From Muriicola marianensis (GTDB lineage Bacteria; Bacteroidota; Bacteroidia; Flavobacteriales; Flavobacteriaceae), in NCBI RefSeq assembly GCF_014638095.1, contig NZ_BMFH01000002.1:434001-498000 (forward strand): a stretch of 64,000 bases of DNA, given 5' to 3'. Below are positions 24,328-34,037 of the stretch, one piece after another (the stretch's first letter is position 1; each line of letters starts with the position of its first letter). The position numbers and the translations under genes were made by a program. Below the pieces are notes generated by a model. The model was not told the origin of the DNA and searched no databases. It saw only the letters and a program-made list of their open reading frames with translations.

Positions 24328-26427
24328 ATGATTCTAAATAAAAATTATTCTGCGATAATTTTTTTCTTTTTTGGCCTGGGTTGGCTTTCCGCCCAGGATC
24401 AGGAAAGACAGGACTCCATTTCCGTAAATCCCCTTGAGGAAGTAGTAGTGACCGCCACGCGAACAGTCAGACAAATGTCCTCACTTCCCTTGCCGATAAC
24501 CCTGGTAGACAGGAAGCAATTAGAGCAAACCGGGGTCACCCGTCTCAATGAGATCCTCAGCGAACAGACGGGGATCGTCATGACCCCCGATGCCACCATA
24601 GGAGGTGGGGAAGGAGTACAGATACAGGGGATCGCCTCAGATTATGTCATGGTTCTGATCGACGGGGTACCCGTGGTCGGGCGGAGTTCAGGTAACCTTG
24701 ATCTGAGTAGGCTGGCCGTTGGTAACATCCGGCAGGTGGAAGTGGTCAAAGGGCCCTCTTCCAGTCTTTTTGGCTCGGAGGCACTGGGTGGAGTGATCAA
24801 TATCATAACAGAGAAACCCTCATCCGATAAAATATCGACCCAACTTTCACATCGAACAGCCACCTTCAACAATCAGAACACAACTGTTAATGTAAGCCAG
24901 AGAAAAGGCGACTTCAGCTATACTTTATTTATAGATCGGCTGAGTACTGATGGATATGACCTGGCCCCGCAGGATGAAGGGCAAACGATCAACCCTTATT
25001 ACAATTATACCCTGAACGGGCGCATGACCTATAAGGTGAACGGGCAGTGGAATATTTTTGCATCCGCCAGGTATTTCTACCAGGAGTTCGATACCTCGCC
25101 GGATGTGAGCCTGGAAACCGACAACAACATCCACGTGCGGGTGGATCACAACCCGGGAGAGAAACACAAACTGCAGTATGAACTCTATTACACCCGGTAT
25201 ACGACTGATGAACGCACTTCAGACCCTATTGATCCGGAACTGTTCGTAGAAAATGATTTTGACCAGCGCTTGTTCCGGCCTGAGATCCGATACAACTTTT
25301 CCCCACGAGATGGCCAGACCCTGACCACAGGGGCAGGATATAACTTCGAGACCCTGGATCGGTCTCTTTTCAGGGAGCAGGTGCGGTTCGACTCCCGATA
25401 CCTGTTTGCTCAATACGATTTTAGTCCTTTCGAGAAGCTCAATGTGATCGCCGGGGCACGTTTTGACAACCACAGTGTCTACAATTCCCAGCTGAGTCCG
25501 AAAATTTCGGCCCGATATACCGTCAGTCCGGCAATTGCCTTAAAAGGATCCGTGGGTTCCGGCTTCAAGGCACCCGATTTCCGACAGCTCTACCTCGATT
25601 TTAACAACGTTTCCGGAGGTGGGTATTCCGTTTTTGGAAAAGAAGTTGAGGCAGCAGGCATACAACGGTTACAGGATAATGGGGAACTGGCTTCCCTGCA
25701 GGTCGATCCTGCAACCCTGGGTGAGCCCCTGGAGGCTGAAAGTTCAACAGGGATCAACCTGGGCGTGGATTATCGAAAAGGGAGTTTCTCTTCTTCCATC
25801 AATTATTTTCAAAATGATTTCAGGGATTTGATCGATACCCGTATCCTGGCGACCAAAACCAGCGGACAGGGAGTATTCGGTTATCTCAACCGGGAAAGGG
25901 TACGGACACAGGGCCTGGAGCTCGACCTGCAATACCGACCTGTGGATCGATTGAAATTCTCAGGGGGATATCAATTCCTCCTGGCTTATGACCGAGAGGC
26001 CCGGGAGGAGGTGGAAAGAGGGGAAGTTTTTACCAGGGACCCAGAGACCAATCGCACCGTCCGCCTGGAACAGGCAGATTACTTCGGACTGGAGAACCGC
26101 TCCCGCCACACCTTTAACCTCAAGGCTTTTTACGAAATCCCTGCCTGGAAGGCGAACACGAACCTTCGGCTGACATACCGAAGTCGGTTTGGGCTCACGG
26201 ATCGCAACGGAAATGGTCTGCTAGACGAATTCGACAATTCTTTTGTTCAGGGCTATGCCCTGGTCAACCTGTCATTTGAAAAGGAATTTTATAAGCATTA
26301 CCGTCTGCAAATAGGGGCTAACAACCTGCTCGATTTTAAGGGCAGAAATCCCCTGGCCGCTCAGGACAGCGAATTGCTGATCAATCCCGGAATACAAATT
26401 TTTTCTAAACTCAATATTCAATTTTAA
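24328..26427 (+). CDS. TonB-dependent outer-membrane receptor, probable heme receptor (HmuR-like)
   Basis: A 699-residue receptor. After a signal peptide ending near LSAQ come the TonB-box-like VNPLEEVVVTATRT, a plug domain (about residues 45-155, with DGVPVVGRSSGNLDLSRL and VKGPSSSLFGSEALGGVINIIT) and a 22-stranded barrel ending NPGIQIFSKLNIQF. The gene is followed 12 bp later by a HmuY-family gene, so heme is the likely ligand; in Porphyromonas gingivalis HmuY delivers heme to HmuR. It imports its ligand using energy from TonB-ExbB-ExbD, which are not in this window. Confidence 0.9.
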   Translation: MILNKNYSAIIFFFFGLGWLSAQDQERQDSISVNPLEEVVVTATRTVRQMSSLPLPITLVDRKQLEQTGVTRLNEILSEQTGIVMTPDATIGGGEGVQIQGIASDYVMVLIDGVPVVGRSSGNLDLSRLAVGNIRQVEVVKGPSSSLFGSEALGGVINIITEKPSSDKISTQLSHRTATFNNQNTTVNVSQRKGDFSYTLFIDRLSTDGYDLAPQDEGQTINPYYNYTLNGRMTYKVNGQWNIFASARYFYQEFDTSPDVSLETDNNIHVRVDHNPGEKHKLQYELYYTRYTTDERTSDPIDPELFVENDFDQRLFRPEIRYNFSPRDGQTLTTGAGYNFETLDRSLFREQVRFDSRYLFAQYDFSPFEKLNVIAGARFDNHSVYNSQLSPKISARYTVSPAIALKGSVGSGFKAPDFRQLYLDFNNVSGGGYSVFGKEVEAAGIQRLQDNGELASLQVDPATLGEPLEAESSTGINLGVDYRKGSFSSSINYFQNDFRDLIDTRILATKTSGQGVFGYLNRERVRTQGLELDLQYRPVDRLKFSGGYQFLLAYDREAREEVERGEVFTRDPETNRTVRLEQADYFGLENRSRHTFNLKAFYEIPAWKANTNLRLTYRSRFGLTDRNGNGLLDEFDNSFVQGYALVNLSFEKEFYKHYRLQIGANNLLDFKGRNPLAAQDSELLINPGIQIFSKLNIQF

Positions 26428-26439
26428 ATCCAATTTTTT

Positions 26440-27324
26440 ATGAAGACTTGTTTTCATCGATTCTGTTTGTTGTTTGTGCTGATCGCAGGGGTATCCTGTA
26501 GCGAAGATGGTACAGAAGAACTCAATGCTTTTAACATTACTGCAGTATCTCCTACTTCTGGGAGTGTAGGAACGGAGATCACCATCAGCGGGAATAATTT
26601 TCCTTCAGAAGCCTCCGATATTGAGCTCACTTTCGGGGGAGTGGCCGCGAACATTACATCCCTGAGCACAACACAGCTCACCACAGTTGTTCCTGCAGGG
26701 GCCACCTCAGGGGAGGTCCGGATCTCCATCCAGGGGACTTCTAAAACGGCCCTGCCCGGGTTTACGGTCCTGGACGAACTGGAGTCGGCCCGTGTTGAAA
26801 ACCTGTTCGCGCCCCAGGAAGGCGGCCAGGGACAGGGGGAGATCGGCGGCCCCTTCACCAAATTCAGCTTCAGGACCGGTGAGGTGACTGATAGCGAAAC
26901 CGAATGGGATATCGCATTCAGAGGCACCACAATCGCCGTTAACGGGGGTAGCGTCACCGGAACCAATGACGAACCGGTACGCAACGGAAATGCGGGTGCT
27001 GCCATTGTCAATGGGATCTATGACGAAATCCTGACTGCTGAGGGCCTGGAATTTGCCCAGGATGCTCAGGGAGCATTTGCCATCCCAACAGGAAGCGACA
27101 ACGGATGGTATAATTATAACTTTATGACCAATGTCGTGAGTCCGATCCCCGGGGTGGTCCTTGTTTTCCGAACTCATGACGGCAGGTATGCGAAAGTGGA
27201 GATCCTGAGCTATTACGAGAATGCTCCCTCTAATCCCGACGGATTTAATGATGCCTCCCGTTATTACACTTTCTCATATGTCTATAATCCCAATGAAGGG
27301 GACACTAACCTGGGTACGCGATGA
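26440..27324 (+). CDS. HmuY-family heme-binding lipoprotein with IPT/TIG domain
   Basis: A 294-residue lipoprotein (lipobox GVSC, Cys20). Residues about 30-110 form an IPT/TIG domain (ITAVSPTSGSVGTEITISGNNF, VVPAGATSGEVRI). Residues about 115-290 form the HmuY domain: FTKFSFRTGEVTDSETEWDIAFRGTTIAVNGG, GWYNYN and VLVFRTHDGRYAKVEILSYY. HmuY-type proteins capture heme at the cell surface and pass it to the TonB receptor encoded upstream. The TIG domain is an added spacer between lipid and heme domain. Its end overlaps the DoxX gene by 4 bp. Confidence 0.88.
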   Translation: MKTCFHRFCLLFVLIAGVSCSEDGTEELNAFNITAVSPTSGSVGTEITISGNNFPSEASDIELTFGGVAANITSLSTTQLTTVVPAGATSGEVRISIQGTSKTALPGFTVLDELESARVENLFAPQEGGQGQGEIGGPFTKFSFRTGEVTDSETEWDIAFRGTTIAVNGGSVTGTNDEPVRNGNAGAAIVNGIYDEILTAEGLEFAQDAQGAFAIPTGSDNGWYNYNFMTNVVSPIPGVVLVFRTHDGRYAKVEILSYYENAPSNPDGFNDASRYYTFSYVYNPNEGDTNLGTR

Positions 27325-27767
27325 GAGGGATTCAATGGATATACATCGCTCTCAGGCTGATTCTTGGGGGATTCATGATCTATGGGGGATTTCAGAAGTT
27401 CGAAGGCCCCACGCCTTCCCCCGTGGCGGTAGTGGAAAAAGCTGAAAATTTTAAGGGTCCCTCCCAGGAAAGCACCCTGCAGAAGATCTTGTATATCAGC
27501 GGGGCAAAGCAAACCGGCTATTTCTGGCAGGTTTTGGGGGTTTGCGAGATACTGTTTGGGGTGTTACTCATTTTGCAGTACACCGGTTTTATCGGAGCTG
27601 TCTTCCTGCTGCCGATCACCCTGCATATCTTTTTGTTCCACGCCTTCCTGGAGCCTGATGAAACAGTTGAGCTCCTACAGACTGCCGGGCTGTTTGGTAT
27701 TAACATCGCCCTGGTACTCAAGGAGAAGAGAATGTGGAAAGACCTCTTGTGGATAAAGCCCGTTTAA
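27321..27767 (+). CDS. DoxX-like membrane protein
   Basis: A 148-residue protein with four hydrophobic helices and the DoxX start (ALRLILGGFMIYGGFQKF), a middle GYFWQVLGVCEILFGVLLIL and LPITLHIFLFHAFLEPD. DoxX-like proteins are small membrane proteins of mostly unknown function. Its start overlaps the HmuY gene by ATGA, so it belongs to the heme operon and may act in heme handling or in balancing redox stress. Confidence 0.75.
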   Translation: MRGIQWIYIALRLILGGFMIYGGFQKFEGPTPSPVAVVEKAENFKGPSQESTLQKILYISGAKQTGYFWQVLGVCEILFGVLLILQYTGFIGAVFLLPITLHIFLFHAFLEPDETVELLQTAGLFGINIALVLKEKRMWKDLLWIKPV

Positions 27768-27892
27768 AGGTGTCCGCATGAAGGAAGCTATCATAGAGGT
27801 GTTCGAGGACTGGGCGGATAAGGTAATGCCCGAATAAAATCACGGGCAAAGGGTTACCGGCTCACGAATGTCTCCGGTTGCTTCAATAAAAT

Positions 27893-27932
27893 AAGGCTCA
27901 AATTGCTGAGAATCCTCAGCGATTTGAGCCTT
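27893..27932. terminator. Long hairpin terminator after the heme operon
   Basis: An 18-bp stem with a single G-T pair (AAGGCTCAAATTGCTGAG / CTCAGCGATTTGAGCCTT), loop AATC. The 3' flank is only moderately T-rich. It stands between the converging heme operon and the DUF4382-like gene. Confidence 0.65.
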
Positions 27933-27982
27933 TCAAGTTATTCTGCCAACCCCTTGGTGAGGAGTGGGGTATTTAAATAAGC

Positions 27983-28756
27983 TTAATCGTCCAGCAGGTC
28001 GATGTGCTGCTTGATGGCGTTGCGGATACTTTGGGCGAGCTCATTGTTGCCATCAGGATCGGTAGGACTGATTTCTATGGTTCCGTCCTGGTTGCCATCA
28101 GTAGCCTGGGTAAGGTCGACCCCGGCTGTGCCGTCAAAGATCAGGCTCAGGTCAAAATCGATAACAATACCCTCGGGGACTTCTGAAATGGTGATATCAA
28201 AATTGGGATCCTCAAAATCCACTTCCACTTCGTCTTCAAAATCATGCCAGAAGATAAATGGAGTACCCTGAACGGTACCCTGGATCAGGACCGATTTGCC
28301 AAAAAGATCACTGTTTGGATCCGTTCCTGCGTCGAACTTGAATTCCAGTTCTTCAAAATTACCCATAGGCATGGTCACATTAAGAAAGCTGATCTGTCCG
28401 GCCATCAGGTCCAGTTCGAAAGGTCCTTCCAGTTCGATCTCATCCTCGAAATCGTAATAGCCATCGTCATCCCAGTCTTCATTTTCGTCCATATCGTAAT
28501 CCTCTCCCGGGTCCTCCATATCGAACTCCAGCTCGAATTCCTTGAGGTTCATGCGGAAATCAGTGATGTCGATGTCGTTGTTGATACTCTTACCACTGGC
28601 CGATTTACCGGTTCCTGTAGTATTGAAAGTGCTTTTGGCGCTGATGCTCAATCGTCCCTCGCCTGCAGGGACTTCATCTTTGGAGCAACCTACCAGGGAA
28701 ATGGCCAGCAGGCTTGCGAATGCAGCGAATAAATTAGTTAATCGAAAATGTTTCAT
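27983..28756 (-). CDS. Acidic DUF4382-like lipoprotein
   Basis: A 257-residue lipoprotein (start MKHFRLTN at 28756; lipobox LVGC, Cys24; an upstream ATG at 28807 gives no better signal). It opens with EGRLSISAKST and ITDFRMNLKEFELEFDME, in the manner of DUF4382 proteins. Then comes a very acidic run rich in Asp, Glu and Tyr (about residues 84-118), possibly calcium-binding, and later FKFDAGTDPN and a final acidic helix. The function is unknown; a surface or periplasmic location is expected. Confidence 0.65.
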   Translation of the reverse strand: MKHFRLTNLFAAFASLLAISLVGCSKDEVPAGEGRLSISAKSTFNTTGTGKSASGKSINNDIDITDFRMNLKEFELEFDMEDPGEDYDMDENEDWDDDGYYDFEDEIELEGPFELDLMAGQISFLNVTMPMGNFEELEFKFDAGTDPNSDLFGKSVLIQGTVQGTPFIFWHDFEDEVEVDFEDPNFDITISEVPEGIVIDFDLSLIFDGTAGVDLTQATDGNQDGTIEISPTDPDGNNELAQSIRNAIKQHIDLLDD

Positions 28757-28974
28757 TTTTAAGAGATTTGGGTTTTTAAAAGAATTAATTGTTTGTCTAT
28801 AAAACAACTCAGGTTAAAAAACTCCTGAAAAATTTCAATTTTTTTAGGGACCCAATTGAAAATCGGGCTATAATATCTTAGTCCCTAACGCACTACAACA
28901 TTCAATAGTATACAAGTCGGCCAGTATAGGGAACAAAAAAGAAGATCAGATAAACATTCAGAAGCTAGGGAGAG

Positions 28975-29015
28975 GGCCGGGATTCACCCATGTAGTTGAG
29001 TCCCGGCCTTGTTTT
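28975..29015. terminator. GC-rich hairpin beyond the DUF5916 gene
   Basis: A 12-bp stem (GGCCGGGATTCA / TGAGTCCCGGCC, one G-T pair) directly after the DUF5916 stop codon. The T-run is on the plus strand (TTGTTTTT), the opposite side from the gene it follows, so it may work as a hairpin barrier rather than a classic terminator for that gene. Confidence 0.5.
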
Positions 29016-31234
29016 TAAAAAATAAAGGTGTGGATGTATTTCACGAGCACCGACTGGTTATTTACCGAAGGCAGATTGGGGAAGGCACTCATGCGATCCG
29101 TGTTGTACCCTGAATTGAGAACGACCCACAGATCCTGTCCCTCCCTGAAGTTGTAGCGGAATCGCGCATTGAGGGAGAAGATGTCCTGGGCCCCGTTGTA
29201 CTGGAACAACCCGTTGAGGGACAGTTTCCGGTCGAGGGCAGTTCCTACCCGGAGTCGTGCAACGTGGAAGTTGAGCCGATCATCCCTGTCGTCGAATCTT
29301 CCATAATTGTACAGGTATTCGAGGTTTAACTGCAGGTGTTTGGAAATATACCATCCCGGACTTATGTTGAGGGTATGCAGCCATCCGTCGTAAAAGCTTC
29401 CGGTCTCGAACTGAACTCCGGTACGCATGGTACGGTCGATGGCCTGATTATACCGGAAATTGATGCGGTAGAAATCGTATTGTCCCACGGGGAGTACGAC
29501 GTCTTGTGCGAGCCCAAACTCCGAGGTCAATCGTTCATAGACGCTGGTAAGCCTGATCCGTCCGCTATCCTGGTTTCTCCTTGTAAAAACCCACTCCAGG
29601 CCGTATTCCGATGAGATCACCTGGTTTTCCCCATTGTCCAAAAAGGTATTCCCAAAAGGCTGTATGGTGTGGAAGATAAAAGGACCCTGCTGGTTCAGCC
29701 ACGTCTGAGAGATCAGGGCGGTGAAATATTTGAAATTCTCCCGGTCCACAAATCCCACCCCCGGATCGTAATTCTCCCCAGAAAAGATGGTTCCCAGGGT
29801 ATATCCCAGACCTTGCCTCCGTCTTCTGGTCATCTCCAGTGCCAGTCGGCCATTCCTGAAATAGTCGGAATATCCCTCTTCCTGCCGGCTGTCAAAGGCC
29901 TGAGCCCATTGCACCGTGAGGTAGTCATCCCCAGATACCCGGATCAACCCGTCCAGGCCATACGCCAGGTTGGTATTGCCATCGGCATCAATCCGGCTTG
30001 TGAACATACCCCCTAAAAAGCTATTCTCATTAAAAACTCTTTTACGCAGGCGGAGCACACCAAAGTTTTCGGAAGGAATAGTATCCAGGGATTGGGTCTG
30101 CATGTCCAGCAGACCAAAATCCCAGTCGGCAGACCTGCCAATCAACCGGATTCCTCCATAAATAGGCACCTGTTCTCCCGTGTTGGTAAGGCCTATGCGT
30201 CTGCTGAAGAAAAGTCGGCTGATCCCTCCGGTACGAAAATCAAAAATCGCTGAACGCTCCTGAAAGAACTGCCGTTTTTCAGGAAAGAACAGGGAGAAAC
30301 GGGTAAGGTTCACCAGCTGGTCATCTGCCTCAGCCTGGGCAAAGTCGGTGTTGATAGTGAAATCGGCTGTCAGGTTGTTCGTAATGGAATATTTCACATC
30401 TCCTCCCACATTCCACTGGGTTTCACTGTTTTCCCGATAGGCATCACCAGTCTCATTCAGGGTGAAATTCCGGTCGTATCCGCCCAGGAGATAGGGAGTA
30501 ACGTACAGCGTTTTACTGGGGCTGATCCCGGTAAATACGATCTTCTGGGCCAGTGAAGGACGCAAAAAAGCCCAGTTGGTGATCGGTGGGACGGCCGGGA
30601 AAACCAGCCTTTCATTTTTATGGGCTACTTTGCGCTGTACGATGATGCCCATGGTTACCTGCCCGTCCATCGACTGGAACCGCAGGCTGGAGAAAGGAAT
30701 GCGCATTTCTGCGGTCCATCCCTGTTCATCTACCACACTTTCCGCATCCCAAAAAGTGTTGAAGTCCCGGTTAAAAGCGCCACCCTGGGTAACGGTACTG
30801 ACGATAGCATCATTGAATACCTCCGCATCATTCCTGATCCCTGTTGGGGTTGTGGTGAAGATATAACCGGTCTGGTTGTCGTTATAAGTGTCAAGGAGGA
30901 TTTCCAGGTGGTCCGATCCGGCGATGCGGTCCCGGTAAAGAGAGGTGGCCCGAATCTCGTTCTCATGGCTTTCAAAGGCGCGTATGGAGACGTAAAAATA
31001 CCTGGCGTCATAGGCCAGGCGGATCTCTGAGCGCTCCGTGGGCGGCTCCCCGGCCCGAGGTTCGTACTGAACCAGGGGCAGGGGTTTAATAGCCTCCCAT
31101 TCCGGCTCATCGACCTTGCCGTCAAAACGTATATTTTCAATCCGGTCAATGAAAATGGGAGGGCCGGCCTGGGCTTTTAGGTCTGCGAAGGCGACCAAAA
31201 GTAATCCGAGAAAGATAAAGCGTCGTAGCTTCAT
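29015..31234 (-). CDS. DUF5916 family protein with CBM9-like domain
   Basis: A 739-residue secreted protein. After the signal peptide, residues about 28-215 form a carbohydrate-binding-family-9-like domain (FDGKVDEPEWEAI, RSEIRLAYDARYFYVSIRAF, SLYRDRIAGSDHLEILLDTYND, WTAEMRIPFSSLRF). The rest is DUF5916 (GGDVKYSITNNLTADFTINTDFAQAEADDQ, RFSLFFPEKRQFFQE), a predicted outer-membrane barrel ending in KYIHTFIF. The family is widespread in Bacteroidota; its function is not established. Confidence 0.85.
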   Translation of the reverse strand: MKLRRFIFLGLLLVAFADLKAQAGPPIFIDRIENIRFDGKVDEPEWEAIKPLPLVQYEPRAGEPPTERSEIRLAYDARYFYVSIRAFESHENEIRATSLYRDRIAGSDHLEILLDTYNDNQTGYIFTTTPTGIRNDAEVFNDAIVSTVTQGGAFNRDFNTFWDAESVVDEQGWTAEMRIPFSSLRFQSMDGQVTMGIIVQRKVAHKNERLVFPAVPPITNWAFLRPSLAQKIVFTGISPSKTLYVTPYLLGGYDRNFTLNETGDAYRENSETQWNVGGDVKYSITNNLTADFTINTDFAQAEADDQLVNLTRFSLFFPEKRQFFQERSAIFDFRTGGISRLFFSRRIGLTNTGEQVPIYGGIRLIGRSADWDFGLLDMQTQSLDTIPSENFGVLRLRKRVFNENSFLGGMFTSRIDADGNTNLAYGLDGLIRVSGDDYLTVQWAQAFDSRQEEGYSDYFRNGRLALEMTRRRRQGLGYTLGTIFSGENYDPGVGFVDRENFKYFTALISQTWLNQQGPFIFHTIQPFGNTFLDNGENQVISSEYGLEWVFTRRNQDSGRIRLTSVYERLTSEFGLAQDVVLPVGQYDFYRINFRYNQAIDRTMRTGVQFETGSFYDGWLHTLNISPGWYISKHLQLNLEYLYNYGRFDDRDDRLNFHVARLRVGTALDRKLSLNGLFQYNGAQDIFSLNARFRYNFREGQDLWVVLNSGYNTDRMSAFPNLPSVNNQSVLVKYIHTFIF

Positions 31235-31319
31235 GACTTTCCATGGTTAGGATTTTATCTGCAGACATAAAAGAAAGGCAAGATTCTATTAAACTTCTAA
31301 GTGCCGTATTATGGGCTTA

Positions 31320-32585
31320 TCAGATCACGGTGCCTTTCGGGATGACTGCATTTTTTTTCAGGACTACTATCCCATCCCTGACCACATAGGTATCCGTCTC
31401 CTTGTCCTCCAGGTGGGATCCCCCTTTGATGGTCACATCGTCCCCGATCCGGCAGTTCTTGTCTACGATGACATTTTCAATATGGCATCGTTCCCCTATG
31501 CCCATCAGAATATCGATATTATTACTTTCGATCTCTTTAAGCGTTTCGTAGTAATCGCTACCCATCACATAGGTGTTGCGCACCACCGAATCCTTTCCGA
31601 TCCTCGCCCGGATCCCGATCACAGATCGCTCAATACTGGCGGCATGGATGATACAACCGTCTGAGATCACAGCCTGGGACATTTTGGTTCCGCTGATCTT
31701 GGTGGTGGGAAGCATCCTTGCCCGGGTATAGATACGGTTGTTCTTGTCATACAGGTTGAATTTCGGGATCTCATCGCAAAGCCCCAGGTTGGCTTCAAAG
31801 AAAGAAGAGATATTTCCGATATCAGTCCAGTAACCCTCAAACGGGTAGCTCATGGTCTTGTGCTTGTGGATGTTCTGAGGGATGATCTCCTTCCCAAAGT
31901 CGACCGTAGACTTATCATCCATCAGTTCGATCAGCAGGTCCCGGTTGAAAATATAGATCCCCATAGAGGCGAGATAGTGTCTTCCCTGGGCCTTCATCTC
32001 CTCGCTGACGTCGGAAGTCCAGTCGGGCAGCAATTCCGTCGCCGGTTTTTCTATAAACGAGGTGATCCTCTGATCCGTGTCGGCTTTCAGAATACCGAAG
32101 GCCGGCGCATCATTCGCGTGAACGGGGATAGTTCCTATGGTGATGGCAGCCCCGCTTTGCACATGGGCCTCGAGCATCAGGTTGTAATCCATCTGATACA
32201 GCTGATCCCCGGAAAGTATAAGCGCGTAATCAAAATCGTGCCTGACAAAATGGTGCATACACTGCCTGACCGCGTCTGCAGTACCCTGGTACCAGGTGGT
32301 GTTCCCTATCGTTTGTTCGGCGGCCAGGATGTCGACAAAGGCCGAGCTGAAGAAACTGAAGTGATAGGTATTCTTGATATGCTTGTTCAGGGATGCCGAG
32401 TTGAACTGGGTCAGGACAAACATCCGTTTGATCTCCGAATTGATACAGTTGGAAATTGGAATGTCTACCAGCCTGTATTTCCCTGCGATGGGAACAGCGG
32501 GTTTAGACCTAGATTCTGTGAGCGGATATAATCGTGTGCCCTGTCCGCCTCCAAGTATGATCGCCAGTGTGTTCGTATTTAGCAT
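31320..32585 (-). CDS. glgC: Glucose-1-phosphate adenylyltransferase
   Basis: Makes ADP-glucose from glucose-1-phosphate and ATP for glycogen synthesis. The start is taken at MLNTNTLAIILGGGQGTRL (32585) because the nucleotide-binding motif follows directly, as in the family; an ATG at 32642 would run into glgA. Visible motifs: GGGQGTRLYPLTESRSKPAVP, YRLVDIPISNCINS, WYQGTADAVRQ, LILSGDQLYQMDY, and a C-terminal left-handed beta-helix. The 421-residue length is normal. It starts 5 bp after the end of glgA. Confidence 0.95.
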   Translation of the reverse strand: MLNTNTLAIILGGGQGTRLYPLTESRSKPAVPIAGKYRLVDIPISNCINSEIKRMFVLTQFNSASLNKHIKNTYHFSFFSSAFVDILAAEQTIGNTTWYQGTADAVRQCMHHFVRHDFDYALILSGDQLYQMDYNLMLEAHVQSGAAITIGTIPVHANDAPAFGILKADTDQRITSFIEKPATELLPDWTSDVSEEMKAQGRHYLASMGIYIFNRDLLIELMDDKSTVDFGKEIIPQNIHKHKTMSYPFEGYWTDIGNISSFFEANLGLCDEIPKFNLYDKNNRIYTRARMLPTTKISGTKMSQAVISDGCIIHAASIERSVIGIRARIGKDSVVRNTYVMGSDYYETLKEIESNNIDILMGIGERCHIENVIVDKNCRIGDDVTIKGGSHLEDKETDTYVVRDGIVVLKKNAVIPKGTVI

Positions 32586-32590
32586 GCTCG

Positions 32591-33793
32591 TCAAATTAAA
32601 GATTGATATAATGTTTTTACCTGTTGGGCGATCGCGGCCCAATCGAAGTGTTCTTCCACCCGTTTGCGACCGTTAACCGCCATTTTGTTTCTAAGGGCTT
32701 CATCCCTGATCAGAGTGTTGATCCCTTCAGCCAAATCCCTCGCAAAAGCATCCGGATCCACGGGTTCAAACGGTGCTGTTTTTTGTTGCTCGAGGGGTAC
32801 AAGGATTCCCGTTTCCCCGGGGATGACCACCTCTTTTATACCCCCGACGGCACTTGCTACCACGGCTGTGTTGCAGGCCATGGCCTCTATATTGATGATC
32901 CCGAATGGTTCGTAGATAGAAGGACAGCAAAAGACATCGGCGTGGGAATAGAGCTGTATGACCGATTTCTTATCCAGCATCTTATCTATCCAGATAACAT
33001 TGTCCCTGGTCTTCCGCACTTCCTCTATACCCTCCTGCATTTCCTGCGCGATCTCTTGGGTATCCGGGGCGCCTGCACATAACACGATCTGCGTATCAGG
33101 GTCGATGTATTTGATGGCGTTCATCAGATGGATGATCCCTTTCTGTCTTGTGATCCTCCCGACAAAAAGTACGTAGGGTTTATCAGGATCCACCCCGTAC
33201 GTGGTAAGGGCCGAGGTATCCTGAGTGACCTGGTATTCCTGCAGGTTGATTCCGTTGTAGATCACACTTATCTTATCTTCATCCACGTCAAAGAATTTCA
33301 GGACATCTTCCTGAGTTTCTTTGGAGACCGCGATAATGGCATCAGCCATCTCAATTGCCGTTTTCTCTATCCAGGAGGAGGCATCGTAGCCCAGGCCCAG
33401 CTGTTCCCTCTTCCATGGTCTCAGGGGTTCCAGGGAATGTATGGTGATCACCAGGGGTTTTCCGTAGCACAGCTTGGCCACGATCCCGGCGAAATGGGCA
33501 TACCAGGTATGGCAATGGACGATATCTGAATCGACCTCATCTGCGTTGAAATGAATACAGGTGCTCAGGGTCTGCAGGACACCTTTTAGTTTGCCATCCG
33601 AGGTATCGAAGACAGGGTTGTCATAGGGGAATCCCTTGACGGCAAGCGAGCCGGAGGTTTCGTCCTGATCGCCAAAACATCGTACATCCACCTCCATCAG
33701 TTTCGATAATTCTGCTGCCAGATATTCAACATGTACCCCTGCGCCCCCGTAGACGTAGGGAGGATATTCTCTGGTAAAAAACTGTACTTTCAT
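32591..33793 (-). CDS. glgA: Glycogen synthase of the short actinobacterial-like type (GT4)
   Basis: A 400-residue glycosyltransferase. The start MKVQFFTREYPPYVYGGAGVHVEYLAAEL and the short length are those of the GlgA/GlgM type first described in corynebacteria, not of the 470-residue E. coli type GT5 enzyme. GT-B features include DIVHCHTWYAHFAG, FVGRITRQKGI and the donor-site EPFGIINIEAMACNTAVVAS. It elongates alpha-glucan or forms maltose-1-phosphate from ADP-glucose, supplied by glgC next door. No branching enzyme gene is in the window. Confidence 0.85.
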   Translation of the reverse strand: MKVQFFTREYPPYVYGGAGVHVEYLAAELSKLMEVDVRCFGDQDETSGSLAVKGFPYDNPVFDTSDGKLKGVLQTLSTCIHFNADEVDSDIVHCHTWYAHFAGIVAKLCYGKPLVITIHSLEPLRPWKREQLGLGYDASSWIEKTAIEMADAIIAVSKETQEDVLKFFDVDEDKISVIYNGINLQEYQVTQDTSALTTYGVDPDKPYVLFVGRITRQKGIIHLMNAIKYIDPDTQIVLCAGAPDTQEIAQEMQEGIEEVRKTRDNVIWIDKMLDKKSVIQLYSHADVFCCPSIYEPFGIINIEAMACNTAVVASAVGGIKEVVIPGETGILVPLEQQKTAPFEPVDPDAFARDLAEGINTLIRDEALRNKMAVNGRKRVEEHFDWAAIAQQVKTLYQSLI

Positions 33794-34037
33794 GCACTAC
33801 TTGATTTCTTAATTTTCAGGCTCTTTTCATTTTGATGGGACCGTCTATTTCCTGCCTCAGCAAAATAATGAAACGCAGACCAGAAAGACGCTCTATTTCC
33901 AAATTATTAATGCAATCATAACCCAATTCTGCCAGCTACCCTCTGAGCAACTCGTCATAAGGACAGAACAGCGGTGATATGGCATTCGATGGTTTTAGCC
34001 GTGATCTACTAAGGTATGAATAACCCGGAACATTCGG

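Noticed and set aside
27779-27838. 19-codon frame after the DoxX gene (MKEAIIEVFEDWADKV...)
   Set aside because: Too short and with no support beyond the frame itself; left unannotated.
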